A stretch of DNA of 64,000 bases from Microcosmobacter sp040493455 (GTDB taxonomy: Bacteria > Bacteroidota > Bacteroidia > Flavobacteriales > Flavobacteriaceae), in NCBI RefSeq assembly GCF_040493455.1, contig NZ_JANFDA010000002.1, positions 620,001 through 684,000 of the forward strand, read 5' to 3'. Below, piece after piece: positions 8,172-15,980 of this stretch. The translations under genes and the position numbers were made by a program. Numbering within the stretch: position 1 is the first letter of the stretch; each line of letters starts with the position of its first letter. The notes under the pieces are model-generated. The model saw only the letters and a program-made list of their open reading frames with translations. It ran no database searches and had not been told where the DNA came from.

Positions 8172-9023
8172 TTAGAACACTCTTACAATATTAAATCCGA
8201 AGAACACATCTTTGAACCATTTTCCTTCAGCATTACTAATAAATCCAGGTTCATTAGTAGATTGTGCATTAGAGAACAATAATTGAAATACATGACCTCC
8301 TGTTTCAATATCAACACCTATTGTAAATGGATCATTGAAGATTGAGTTTTCATCTCTGCTAAAATTGAAAACATAGTCTGCATTGATGCTCATTCGTTTG
8401 CTTATTTTAATTCTCCCTCCTGCTCCCAATGCAAACTGATTATGGTCTTGAAACGGCTCTAGGACTAAATTCTGACGTACAATCGTTGGCGCAATTTCAA
8501 AAGAAAAACTATTTGTAAATCGCCTCGAAATCAATAGTTGCGCAGCATAGCTCATACGATCTGCAAATCGTAGCAATGGAAACTGTTCTTCTCTAAGGTC
8601 AGTTCTCACATTTGCTGTTCCATAGGCAACAAGATTTACAGGAAACTCCTGAGTTTGAGACTTAATTCGTGCTTTTATATGTGCCGAATAGGTTTGTCTT
8701 ATAGATTCTCTACCAACGCCTAGCTGTACACCATCCAGTATACCATAAACGAGTTGAATTTTGGTGTTGGCATTATCAAAGCCAAAGAACGTAGTAAGTC
8801 CATCATCTAATGTTCCAAAGCGATGAGAGACATAGAGATAGAAGTCTTTTTTTGCAGCTACTTTGGTAGATTGCAGGTTTCCAATCTTCATGGCTTTGAA
8901 AGCTGGCTGTTGAAAAACTTGTTCCTCGGACTCAGCCTCTAGCTCGTCCAATAAATCATCTTGCGCATAGATTGTATTGACGGCAAAAAGTGTACAAATT
9001 ATAATTATGATGTATGGTTTCAT
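8172..9023 (-). CDS. DUF5777 family outer-membrane beta-barrel
   Basis: 283 aa with a signal peptide (1-20). After an acidic spacer comes KMKIGNLQSTKVAAKKDFYLYVSHRFG-type sequence and GLTTFFGFDNANTKIQLVYGILDGVQLGVG, the signature of DUF5777 barrels; alternating hydrophobic strands continue to the C-terminal aromatic strand (FGFNIVRVF). Function is unknown; in Bacteroidota these genes accompany YceI and cytochrome-like genes, as here. It is the last gene of the leftward operon that begins at 11958, 34 bases after the OB-fold gene. Confidence 0.82.
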   Translation of the reverse strand: MKPYIIIIICTLFAVNTIYAQDDLLDELEAESEEQVFQQPAFKAMKIGNLQSTKVAAKKDFYLYVSHRFGTLDDGLTTFFGFDNANTKIQLVYGILDGVQLGVGRESIRQTYSAHIKARIKSQTQEFPVNLVAYGTANVRTDLREEQFPLLRFADRMSYAAQLLISRRFTNSFSFEIAPTIVRQNLVLEPFQDHNQFALGAGGRIKISKRMSINADYVFNFSRDENSIFNDPFTIGVDIETGGHVFQLLFSNAQSTNEPGFISNAEGKWFKDVFFGFNIVRVF

Positions 9024-9057
9024 TAGTTTGAATGTTTTAGGTGACTTTGACTCGCTC

Positions 9058-9447
9058 CTATTCTATGATTTTGGTTTGATCTAATTTTAATTCCTCCAGC
9101 AGGTCATCAAAACCTATCATTCTGGCTTTGATGGTTATGGTTTGTCCTTGTGCTAGGTTCTCTAGTTGTGCTTTATCCTGAAGTTGGCAAAAAACAGATT
9201 CTTCTATAGTTAATCCTTGTTCATCTTTTGCTGTAACACTTCCAGATAATTCTACAACTACATCTTGCCATATGGTAGCATCTTGTTTTACGGTTTTAAT
9301 GAAGTCTTGCGCAGTTCCTGAAAACTTCACTTCGCGTTCATCAATAGTCTTATGTGGCTTGTATGCGACTTTATAGGCGTAAACACCTCCAAGTATGACC
9401 AATACTAAAATTGAGAGTGCTATTTTACTTCTTTTCGATAAGTTCAT
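9058..9447 (-). CDS. Membrane-anchored OB-fold (tRNA_anti-like) protein
   Basis: 129 aa. One N-terminal membrane helix (about 9-25) is followed by a short linker and an OB-fold: VKFSGTAQDFIKTVKQD, VVVELSGSVTAKDEQGLTIEESVFCQL, and GQTITIKARMIGFDDLLEELKLDQTKII. This matches the tRNA_anti-like group that occurs beside YceI genes in Bacteroidota; no nucleic-acid role is implied on the outer face of the membrane. It overlaps the end of the YceI gene by 23 bases, so the two are translationally coupled. Confidence 0.7.
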   Translation of the reverse strand: MNLSKRSKIALSILVLVILGGVYAYKVAYKPHKTIDEREVKFSGTAQDFIKTVKQDATIWQDVVVELSGSVTAKDEQGLTIEESVFCQLQDKAQLENLAQGQTITIKARMIGFDDLLEELKLDQTKIIE

Positions 9448-9970
9448 AGTTGAGTCTTACATTAATGGTTTTTGCAATCTTATCCTTAACTATTCCAGGA
9501 ATCTTTATATCGAAGTCCTGAGGCTCTACACTAAATGTGGATGTTACCTGTATCTTATCTCCAACCTTAGTTAGCTTAGCAATGGTACTGATTGCTTTAT
9601 CTTTTCCTCTGAGGTTTAACACGCCATCCAATTTTAACAGCTTTCCGTCTTCTGTAAGTTCATCAAAACTGAAATCTAAAATTCTTCCTTTGAAAGTGGC
9701 TTTAGGATATTTGTCCGAATCCATGTAGTTCTCATTGAAATGTTCTTGCATTAACGCAACTTTAAAGTGAAACGCTTTCAAGAACAAAAGACCAGCTATG
9801 TCTCCATTCTCAACATTAAGAATCGCTGTTGTGCTTTTGTTTACAGCTTCAACAGGCTCGAAGGCTTCGACTGAAGCTTTAAACTCTGTAATTCCTGTCT
9901 TAGTAAAATACTTCTGGGCAGATACAGAAATGGTCATTAATAGAACCACACTAAATATTAGGTTTTTCAT
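9425..9970 (-). CDS. YceI family exported lipid-binding protein
   Basis: 181 aa with a signal peptide (1-18). YceI features are the N-terminal KTGITEFKASVEAFEPVEAVN, the central FNENYMDSDKYPKATFKG, the VLNLRGKDKAISTIAKLT strand and the closing FDIKIPGIVKDKIAKTINVRLNYEL. Members are lipocalin-like periplasmic proteins that bind polyisoprenoids. Its end overlaps the OB-fold gene; upstream, 65 bases separate it from the CxxCH lipoprotein gene. I see no separate FNR-type box in that gap, so it likely depends on the promoter at 11976-12019. Confidence 0.9.
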   Translation of the reverse strand: MKNLIFSVVLLMTISVSAQKYFTKTGITEFKASVEAFEPVEAVNKSTTAILNVENGDIAGLLFLKAFHFKVALMQEHFNENYMDSDKYPKATFKGRILDFSFDELTEDGKLLKLDGVLNLRGKDKAISTIAKLTKVGDKIQVTSTFSVEPQDFDIKIPGIVKDKIAKTINVRLNYELIEKK

Positions 9971-10035
9971 AAGATTCTCGTTTTAGATATGAATAGCATT
10001 TTTTAATACAACAACTTTGAAGTTGATTCTCCTGA

Positions 10036-10392
10036 TTAATTTTCGGGAAATCCATCCGTTACCCACTTATCTATAATCTGAAGAATTTGTGGCGATAGTT
10101 TTCCACTGGGTGGCATTGGGTTGTTTAGATTATTCATTCTAGTGACCAAACTACCTTCCTCTGCAGAAAACCTTGTGTTTTGGTAATTAGATAAATCTAA
10201 CCCTGCATTTGGTGCTGGTCCAGCATGACAAGTAATACAGCTATTGGTCATTATAGATTGAATATCGGATTGATAGGTAACCGTACGATTCAAAGGTGGC
10301 AATGTGGATTTATTACCTTCATCAATGATTGCTGCGGTACAAGAATTTAGCAATACTGCCAATAATCCTATTTTGAAAATGCGTTTCGTCAT
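10036..10392 (-). CDS. Small CxxCH lipoprotein, cytochrome c-like
   Basis: About 118 aa from the preferred start. An upstream in-frame start at 10422 would overlap the previous gene and precede a normal signal, so the ATG at 10390-10392 (MTKRIFKIGLLAVLLNSC) is chosen. The lipobox gives a lipidated Cys; then SDIQSIMTNSCITCHAGPAPN carries a haem-binding CITCH, and NNLNNPMPPSGKLSPQ supplies the likely distal Met in the PMPPSG motif. This is the usual form of short c-type cytochrome or planctomycete-cytochrome-like domains. Probable role: electron transfer at the outer face of a membrane. It starts 4 bases after the previous stop. Confidence 0.75.
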   Translation of the reverse strand: MTKRIFKIGLLAVLLNSCTAAIIDEGNKSTLPPLNRTVTYQSDIQSIMTNSCITCHAGPAPNAGLDLSNYQNTRFSAEEGSLVTRMNNLNNPMPPSGKLSPQILQIIDKWVTDGFPEN

Positions 10393-10396
10393 GGTA

Positions 10397-11560
10397 TTAA
10401 TTTTCAACATTAATATTGTCAATCGTTATTTCTATTCCTCCTAAAGGGTTTAGGGTTATCATTCGTTGTGGATGTGTGATATCGCCTTCCGAAATCGAAA
10501 GATCACCATCCATATCTGCAACCACAGTTACATAATAATCTCCAGGATGCATATAGGTCATTAAGAATTGATTTTCACCAATAGTCAGTACTGGAAAATG
10601 TAGTATCGAATTATAAGCTTGTAAGTCTGCTGAGAAAAAACCATACTCATCAGTCAACGGGTCTTTTGAGAAGTATAGTTGTAATGGTTGATCAGCTGGA
10701 ATATCACCTCTATCTATATTTACTAAAACATATCCCAATTGTGGATGGTCAGTAATGATGTATGGATCTCCAGATAGTGGTGCTAGTTCAAATAAGTCAT
10801 TGGTTTCTTGTACAGCTAAAAATGTGGCTGAATTTGCTTCACCTAAACCGTCTTTAACAAATAAATAATCTTGATTAAACCCATTAGCAAAGTCTAATCC
10901 TTCGTCTACCGTATTTTGCGGATAACCTACAACTTGTGCAGCTTGTTCTGCAAGTTCAGGATGCATCTTTACACCCTTAAACGTCATGTGCCTGTTCGGA
11001 ATCCTATCTCCCAATCCGCTTGTATACGAATTAAAGTATAAACTATCTGTAGCATTAGGGAACCTTAGTTCCATATACATAATCCCGTCGCCTCCAACTG
11101 CATCTACTAATCTGTAATAGCGACCATTTTCTCTATTTTCTACCTTATCCATTACGAAATAGCTGGTTCTATAAATACCATTTAATAAGCCTCCATTTCG
11201 CGCCATGATGGTTCGTTTCCCTTTGTAATTAGTGACAAAAAACGAAGTGAATAAATTCCCTGCTGATCCACCTTCATGAATTCCGAAAGTATGCGAAGGA
11301 GATATCGCTCTGTAATCCCATGCGAAGAATGGATAATCTTGATTAATCACAAGGTTATTTCCAACCCAATGGCCTTGCATTTTCTCCATAAAATCAAAAC
11401 CGTCTTCAGTGATATCAACAGGAATTACTTCAGTGGTTTGCCCTGGATTTGTTCCTCCGTTTGTTGGATCTACATTCCCAGCAATATTCCTGACATTTTC
11501 TACACTACAGCTTTGAATTGCCATAGCCACAATAGTTAAAGGAGTTATCATTTTCTTCAT
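10397..11560 (-). CDS. Lipoprotein of unknown function
   Basis: About 387 aa from the ATG at 11558-11560 (MKKMITPLTIVAMAIQSCS), which gives a proper lipoprotein signal; the longer frame from 11590 would overlap the upstream gene. The body is beta-rich. An early segment, MQGHWVGNNLV, recalls the GxWxG start of small lipocalin-like barrels, but I cannot assign a family. Near the C-terminus VVADMDGDLSISEGDI looks like a calcium-binding DxDGDxxI loop in an Ig-like or SbsA-like domain. Second gene of the leftward operon, between another lipoprotein and the CxxCH lipoprotein. Confidence 0.6.
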   Translation of the reverse strand: MKKMITPLTIVAMAIQSCSVENVRNIAGNVDPTNGGTNPGQTTEVIPVDITEDGFDFMEKMQGHWVGNNLVINQDYPFFAWDYRAISPSHTFGIHEGGSAGNLFTSFFVTNYKGKRTIMARNGGLLNGIYRTSYFVMDKVENRENGRYYRLVDAVGGDGIMYMELRFPNATDSLYFNSYTSGLGDRIPNRHMTFKGVKMHPELAEQAAQVVGYPQNTVDEGLDFANGFNQDYLFVKDGLGEANSATFLAVQETNDLFELAPLSGDPYIITDHPQLGYVLVNIDRGDIPADQPLQLYFSKDPLTDEYGFFSADLQAYNSILHFPVLTIGENQFLMTYMHPGDYYVTVVADMDGDLSISEGDITHPQRMITLNPLGGIEITIDNINVEN

Positions 11561-11571
11561 ATTAATTATAT

Positions 11572-11958
11572 TTATTTGTGTCTTATCCATAACTCTTCAA
11601 GGGGTTTTTTCATGATGTACTTTGTTACCTCTAGAGTATCTTTATGTTTAATGTGTATTGAAATTTCCACGTTAGAAGTATCCGCTTTAGTTGCTCCAGA
11701 TATAGCATCCACAAATAGTCCATCAGATGCTTTAAGATTTTTGAAGACATAATAAGGCTTACTATCTTCAGCTTTGATAAAAGTGGTTCCATCGTTATAA
11801 TACAGTACCTTTGCCTTGATAAAATCATTCTCCTTAAGAATCTTGTATGTAGCACTATAATGCTTGCTCAAAACATCCCATTTACCATATAAGTCATGCT
11901 CATTATTTGCACAAGCAAACATTAATACTGGTAATAAAAAAAGAGTCAACTTCTTCAT
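11572..11958 (-). CDS. Small lipoprotein of unknown function, first gene of operon
   Basis: 128 aa. The signal ends in the lipobox MFAC (lipidated Cys16). The mature part starts NNEHDLYGKWDVLSKHYSATYKI and runs through several short strands, as in small lipocalin-like folds; the end IMKKPLEELWIRHK is basic. I do not recognise the family. It is the first gene of the six-gene leftward operon and its promoter carries an FNR-type palindrome at 12006-12019 (entry 11976-12019). Confidence 0.6.
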   Translation of the reverse strand: MKKLTLFLLPVLMFACANNEHDLYGKWDVLSKHYSATYKILKENDFIKAKVLYYNDGTTFIKAEDSKPYYVFKNLKASDGLFVDAISGATKADTSNVEISIHIKHKDTLEVTKYIMKKPLEELWIRHK

Positions 11959-11975
11959 AACAAAATTTCTTGAAG

Positions 11976-12019
11976 CAAAGCTATAGTGAGCTAGAGAGAC
12001 TTTTTTTGACCTATATCAA
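11976..12019 (-). promoter_or_regulatory. FNR-box promoter of the leftward lipoprotein-YceI operon
   Basis: On the minus strand the -7 element TAGCTTTG (11983-11976) is a perfect TAnnTTTG. The palindrome TTGACCTATATCAA (12006-12019) is centred 36.5 bases before the last G of that element, which puts it near -41.5, the class II activator position. The same spacing is found at the two rightward promoters. Confidence 0.75.
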
Positions 12020-12040
12020 AATGTAAAAATGAAGTTGATT

Positions 12041-12084
12041 TTGACTTAGGTCAAACTTTACTTAAATCCTTATATTTAGTTTTG
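12041..12084 (+). promoter_or_regulatory. FNR-box promoter of the two-TM/ABC-type operon
   Basis: Palindrome TTGACTTAGGTCAA (12041-12054) and -7 element TAGTTTTG (12077-12084). Box centre to final G is again 36.5 bases. This box and the one for the opposite operon are 35 bases apart centre to centre in the divergent spacer. Confidence 0.75.
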
Positions 12085-12104
12085 AACTGTATTAATTTTT
12101 AATC

Positions 12105-12425
12105 ATGAGCAAATCATCCAGATTGAGACATTTAAGTAGTAACACTACCAATAATAGTGCTTCATCAAAGCAAAGCAATATCAAATGGCGTACGATCTTT
12201 GCTATTGTTTTAATGTATATAGCCATCGTTATGAATTGGGAATGGGTATGGGGAATTTTATTTCTTATTTGGGTTGTTCCAGACTTATTTAGAGGTGTTA
12301 CCTATTTTATTGAACCCATAGCTAAAGACGAAAATCCTGTCTTGTATTGGATTATTGTTTTGACTTGGTTGTTAATGTCGGTATACTCATTGTCAACTTT
12401 GTTTATTGATTGGAATAATTACTGA
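12105..12425 (+). CDS. Two-TM membrane protein, first gene of FNR-box operon
   Basis: 106 aa. A polar, Ser/Asn-rich start (1-25) is followed by two hydrophobic segments (about 28-55 and 79-100) around a short loop, FIEPIAKDENPVLYW. The pattern MNWEWVWGILFLIW ... F-E-x-I-x-K-x-E-x-P-x-x-Y-W recurs in the 79-aa protein at 13281 (KWNWFWALLIFLG ... FVETIKRKESPAMYW), so the two are sisters. Function unknown; both flank the ABC-type membrane gene, which suggests a shared complex. Confidence 0.65.
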   Translation: MSKSSRLRHLSSNTTNNSASSKQSNIKWRTIFAIVLMYIAIVMNWEWVWGILFLIWVVPDLFRGVTYFIEPIAKDENPVLYWIIVLTWLLMSVYSLSTLFIDWNNY

Positions 12426-12433
12426 TATTAGTT

Positions 12434-13279
12434 ATGACAGATTTTTCTATTAAATCCATTTTCAAACAGTATAAATGGAAAATTTCACTTACGTTTTTAT
12501 TATTAGTGTTAGAAAACGTTACCAAAGTATTACAACCACTAGTTCTCGGAATTGCCATAAATGACCTCATCGAAGGTAAGAATGATGGTTTGTGGCTGTT
12601 TTGTATCCTATACGTTTTAGGATTCATCATAGGAACGATTCGCCGTTATTACGATACACGCGCCTACACATCGATATACACTAATGTTGCATCGGATGTT
12701 GCAAAAATTCAAAATGAAAAAGGCATTGAGGTTTCTGCAATCGCTGCAAGAAGTGCACTCATAAAAGAACTAGTTGATTTCTTTGAGCACGATATCACTC
12801 AAGGTTTCACCTCAGCAATTGGTGTTATTGGAGCGCTAGTGATGCTAGCATTGTTCGATTGGTGGATTTTTGTAGGTTGTCTTATTTCAATAATCATAAT
12901 TCTACTGATTTATACATTTAGCACTAAGCGTATTTACAATTATAATATTGGGTTAAATGACGAACTCGAGCATAGAATCAATGTCCTTGAAGCTAGGGAG
13001 CAAACAGGGATTTTTAATCATTTCAGGAATATTGCCAAATGGTTAGTAAAAATGAGTGATTTGGAAACCATCAATTTTTCAATCATTGAAATCGTCCTAT
13101 TTGTCTTGGCAATTTTTGCATTGTATGCTTCTGCGAGTGCTGTAGATGCCACAGCTGGAAGTATTTTTGCTGTGCTGACCTATGTGTTAGAATTCTCTAC
13201 TGGAGTGTTTATGCTGCCTATTATCTTTCAGCAAATTATACGATTGAGAGAAATCAGTTCTCGTTTAAAAACCATTTAA
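12434..13279 (+). CDS. ABC transporter six-TM-type protein without ATPase domain
   Basis: 281 aa. It has the layout of an exporter membrane domain: four to six hydrophobic segments (about 14-30, 47-66, 120-155, 215-235, 243-262), with GTIRRYYDTRAYTSIYTNVASDVAKIQ and ELVDFFEHDITQGFTSAIGVIGALVMLALFDW matching the helix 2-4 region of ABC exporters. No Walker A, signature or Walker B follows; the frame ends at residue 281 and the next gene starts 2 bases later. I recall stand-alone proteins annotated as ABC transporter six-transmembrane domain proteins. Its role is unknown; it may scaffold the flanking two-TM proteins. Confidence 0.7.
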   Translation: MTDFSIKSIFKQYKWKISLTFLLLVLENVTKVLQPLVLGIAINDLIEGKNDGLWLFCILYVLGFIIGTIRRYYDTRAYTSIYTNVASDVAKIQNEKGIEVSAIAARSALIKELVDFFEHDITQGFTSAIGVIGALVMLALFDWWIFVGCLISIIIILLIYTFSTKRIYNYNIGLNDELEHRINVLEAREQTGIFNHFRNIAKWLVKMSDLETINFSIIEIVLFVLAIFALYASASAVDATAGSIFAVLTYVLEFSTGVFMLPIIFQQIIRLREISSRLKTI

Positions 13280-13280
13280 C

Positions 13281-13520
13281 ATGAAACACTGGAAAACTCT
13301 TCTGGCTTTAGCACTTATGGTTTTTGCTATTTATTTCAAATGGAATTGGTTTTGGGCATTACTCATTTTTCTTGGCTTGGTAAATGTTTTAGCTACAAAT
13401 GAGATTCATTTCGTAGAAACTATAAAGCGCAAAGAATCGCCAGCAATGTATTGGGTCATGGTTGCGGTTTGGACACTAATAACATTTGCAACGATGCTAC
13501 CGTATTTGCTTGTAGAATAG
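13281..13520 (+). CDS. Two-TM membrane protein, sister of the 12105 gene
   Basis: 79 aa with two hydrophobic segments (about 5-33 and 54-76) and a charged loop ETIKRKESPAMYW. It aligns along its whole length with residues 27-100 of the protein at 12105. It starts 2 bases after the ABC-type gene stop, so the three genes form one tight operon. Function unknown. Confidence 0.65.
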   Translation: MKHWKTLLALALMVFAIYFKWNWFWALLIFLGLVNVLATNEIHFVETIKRKESPAMYWVMVAVWTLITFATMLPYLLVE

Positions 13521-13523
13521 ATT

Positions 13524-13567
13524 TTGATCCATATCAAAAGAAAGTTTTGATATCTTTAAGAGATTTG
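13524..13567 (+). promoter_or_regulatory. FNR-box promoter of the Rieske oxygenase operon
   Basis: TTGATCCATATCAA (13524-13537) is a perfect match to the classical FNR consensus TTGAT-N4-ATCAA. A -7-like box GAGATTTG (13560-13567, one mismatch to TAnnTTTG) ends 36.5 bases after the box centre, the same spacing as in the two promoters at 11976 and 12041. Confidence 0.75.
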
Positions 13568-13591
13568 CACTATTAACATACAAACACAATT

Positions 13592-14791
13592 ATGAGTAAA
13601 CAAAATATGATGCATGCACTTCCTGTAGAAGCTTACACTTCCAAGGATTGGTTTGATTTAGAAATGAAGCATTTGTTTAGTACTACTTGGCAATTTGCTG
13701 GCTTAGTAGAAGATGTGGCAAATCCAGGCGACTTTATTTCAGTGCAGGCAGGATTGAATAATATTTTCATTGTAAAAGGAAGAGATAATCGTCTTAGAGC
13801 ATTTCATAATATGTGTCGCCACAGAGGCACACAGTTATTACGTGCTGTTGGAAAAGGCAAAAAAGCTATTACCTGTCCTTATCACGATTGGACTTATGAT
13901 TTGGAAGGTAAATTGATTAGTCTCCCAAAGCAAGAGCAGGAGTTTCCTGAACTAAAGAAACCATTACACGAGTGTGGATTGAATTTGCACGAAGCTTCTG
14001 TAGATATTTTTAAGGGTATGTTATTTGTTCATCCTGAAAAAGATGCACCAAGCATTATGGAGTTTTTTGGTGAAGTTGAGCCGTATTTAGGACCTCATAT
14101 TGTAGAAGAGCTAGTAGAGTTTAGCGAAAATGAAGAAGAACCATTCTATGCAAAAGAAATCAATGCTAATTGGAAAATTATCGTAGAGAATTATATAGAT
14201 CATTACCATCTAGCACACTTGCACGAAGGTACTTTGAACATGTACGATCATGCCAATGCTGAATTTGGTTGGAAGGGTCCTCATTATTGGTTTTATGAAC
14301 CTTTAGTAGACGACTATATGGCTGATCTAAAAAATGCTGCGCCTTATCCTTTAATCGACTCTGTGCCCGAAGACAAAATTGGAGCTTATGTGCCTTGGTT
14401 GTTTCCTAATATTGGCATTACCGAAGGAGAAAGTACTTGGAGTACGTTTCATGCTATACCTCTGGCTCCAGATAGAACCTTAATAGTTATTCGTTCTAAG
14501 ACCATGAATGTGAGCGAATGGGAATACACAAAACAGTATACCAAATCAGCTATGAGCAAAGTTTGGCAGCATTACGGCAACAAAGGAAAATACGATGGAG
14601 ATTCCGAAACAGATCCAATGTCGTCTGGAGATTTTATGGCTGAAGATATCTTTGCTTGTGAGCAACAGCAAAAATCCTTAAGTTCGCCAAAATTTAGTGT
14701 TGGTGCTCAAGCGCAACGAGGAGAATACGCTGTACAGCGTTTTCAAGAAGAAGTAAAGAAATGGATGGTTGCACACGGAGCTAATATTTAA
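13592..14791 (+). CDS. Rieske non-haem iron oxygenase, alpha subunit
   Basis: 399 aa, normal for the family. The Rieske [2Fe-2S] ligands are Cys75-x-His77 (CRHRG) and Cys95-xx-His98 (CPYHDW). The catalytic domain has ENYIDHYHLAHLH (199-211): Asp203 is the likely bridge to the Rieske centre and His206 and His211 the mononuclear iron ligands, with Asp352 (AEDIFACEQQQ) the likely third ligand. Such enzymes use O2 and electrons for hydroxylation or demethylation; the substrate cannot be told from sequence, though the single-alpha form with its own reductase resembles quaternary-amine oxygenases such as CntA. The reductase gene follows at 5 bases. Control by an FNR-type box is noteworthy for an O2-using enzyme. 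Confidence 0.9.
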   Translation: MSKQNMMHALPVEAYTSKDWFDLEMKHLFSTTWQFAGLVEDVANPGDFISVQAGLNNIFIVKGRDNRLRAFHNMCRHRGTQLLRAVGKGKKAITCPYHDWTYDLEGKLISLPKQEQEFPELKKPLHECGLNLHEASVDIFKGMLFVHPEKDAPSIMEFFGEVEPYLGPHIVEELVEFSENEEEPFYAKEINANWKIIVENYIDHYHLAHLHEGTLNMYDHANAEFGWKGPHYWFYEPLVDDYMADLKNAAPYPLIDSVPEDKIGAYVPWLFPNIGITEGESTWSTFHAIPLAPDRTLIVIRSKTMNVSEWEYTKQYTKSAMSKVWQHYGNKGKYDGDSETDPMSSGDFMAEDIFACEQQQKSLSSPKFSVGAQAQRGEYAVQRFQEEVKKWMVAHGANI

Positions 14792-14796
14792 TATTC

Positions 14797-15867
14797 ATGA
14801 GTAAATTCTATCAGCTAAAAGTCTTAGAGACCAAACAACAGACTCAAGATTCTGTTTCTGTGTCTTTCGATGTTCCTCACGATCTGTATGAGACTTTCAA
14901 TTATAAACCTGGTCAATATCTAACGCTTAAGTTCAATTTGAATGGTGAAGAAGTTCGTCGTTCTTATTCGCTATGTAGCACACCAGTTTTAGAAGAACCA
15001 CTTCAAGTTGGTGTTAAGCGCGTCGAGAATGGATTGGTTTCTAATCATATCAACGATCATGTATCAGCTGGTAGTGTAGTACAAGTAATGCCTCCAGATG
15101 GCCGTTTCTTTGCCGATGTAAAAAAGGATAATTACAAAACTTACTATTTGTTTGCTGCTGGTAGTGGTATCACACCAATACTTTCAATTTTAAAAACAGT
15201 ATTGCTTACTGAAGAAAAAAGCTTTGTTCACATGATCTATGGTAACAGAAACCAAGATTCGATCATGTTCAAAGATGAATTAAATACCCTTCAGGAAGAG
15301 TACAAAGACCGATTGGCGTTAGTACATACATTGAGTAAACCTAAAAGCAGTTTCTGGTCGAGTAAGCAAAAAATGGAACACAGAAAAGGGCGAGTAGATT
15401 CTGATGCTGTAAAATGGTTTGTAGATGAATTCCCTCCTTATGCACAAAATGCTGAATACTTCATTTGCGGCCCAGGAACCATGATAGAAAACACTAAGCA
15501 AGCGCTGCAAAACATTGATGTTCCTGAAGAGCGCATCCATATTGAAAGCTTTGGTGATACCAAAAATGAAAGTGCAGACTCTAATACTGCGGTTAAAGCT
15601 AAACTTACGGCAACCTTAGATGATGAAACAGTAGAAATTACAGTTCCGGAAGGAAAAACAATTCTAAGAGCTTTAATAGACAATAAATACGACCCTCCTT
15701 ATTCTTGTGAAGGCGGTGTATGCTCTACCTGTATTTGCGTCCTTAAAAAAGGAAAAGTACACATGCACAATAACATATCGCTTACGGATAAGGAAATTGA
15801 GCAAGGTTACATCTTAAGCTGTCAAAGCGTTCCTCTGACTGACGAAGTCGAAGTAGAATATGAGTAA
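14797..15867 (+). CDS. Flavin/[2Fe-2S] oxygenase reductase
   Basis: 356 aa. N-terminal FAD domain with RRSYSLCSTP (RxYS motif), NAD(P)H domain with GSGITPILSILKTVL and ending EYFICGPGTMI, then a C-terminal plant-type ferredoxin with cluster ligands Cys304, Cys309, Cys312 and Cys342. The order FAD-NAD-ferredoxin is that of PaaE- and CntB-like reductases. It would pass electrons from NAD(P)H to the Rieske centre of the oxygenase encoded 5 bases upstream. An insertion (KPKSSFWSSKQKMEHRKGR) sits in the nucleotide domain, as in PaaE-type proteins. Confidence 0.9.
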   Translation: MSKFYQLKVLETKQQTQDSVSVSFDVPHDLYETFNYKPGQYLTLKFNLNGEEVRRSYSLCSTPVLEEPLQVGVKRVENGLVSNHINDHVSAGSVVQVMPPDGRFFADVKKDNYKTYYLFAAGSGITPILSILKTVLLTEEKSFVHMIYGNRNQDSIMFKDELNTLQEEYKDRLALVHTLSKPKSSFWSSKQKMEHRKGRVDSDAVKWFVDEFPPYAQNAEYFICGPGTMIENTKQALQNIDVPEERIHIESFGDTKNESADSNTAVKAKLTATLDDETVEITVPEGKTILRALIDNKYDPPYSCEGGVCSTCICVLKKGKVHMHNNISLTDKEIEQGYILSCQSVPLTDEVEVEYE

Positions 15868-15980
15868 GTGTTCATTTTTCAGCTTTTTATATTACTGAAA
15901 ATCAAAATTTTACACTAATTTTATATAGAATTAACTGAGCAACCTTTTCATGTGGTGCGATGTGCTATTAAAATTAGAAT

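Noticed and set aside
10397..11560. Assignment of the 387-aa lipoprotein as a nitrobindin-like haem protein
   Set aside because: Only a GxWxG-like start matches; the remaining motifs are missing.
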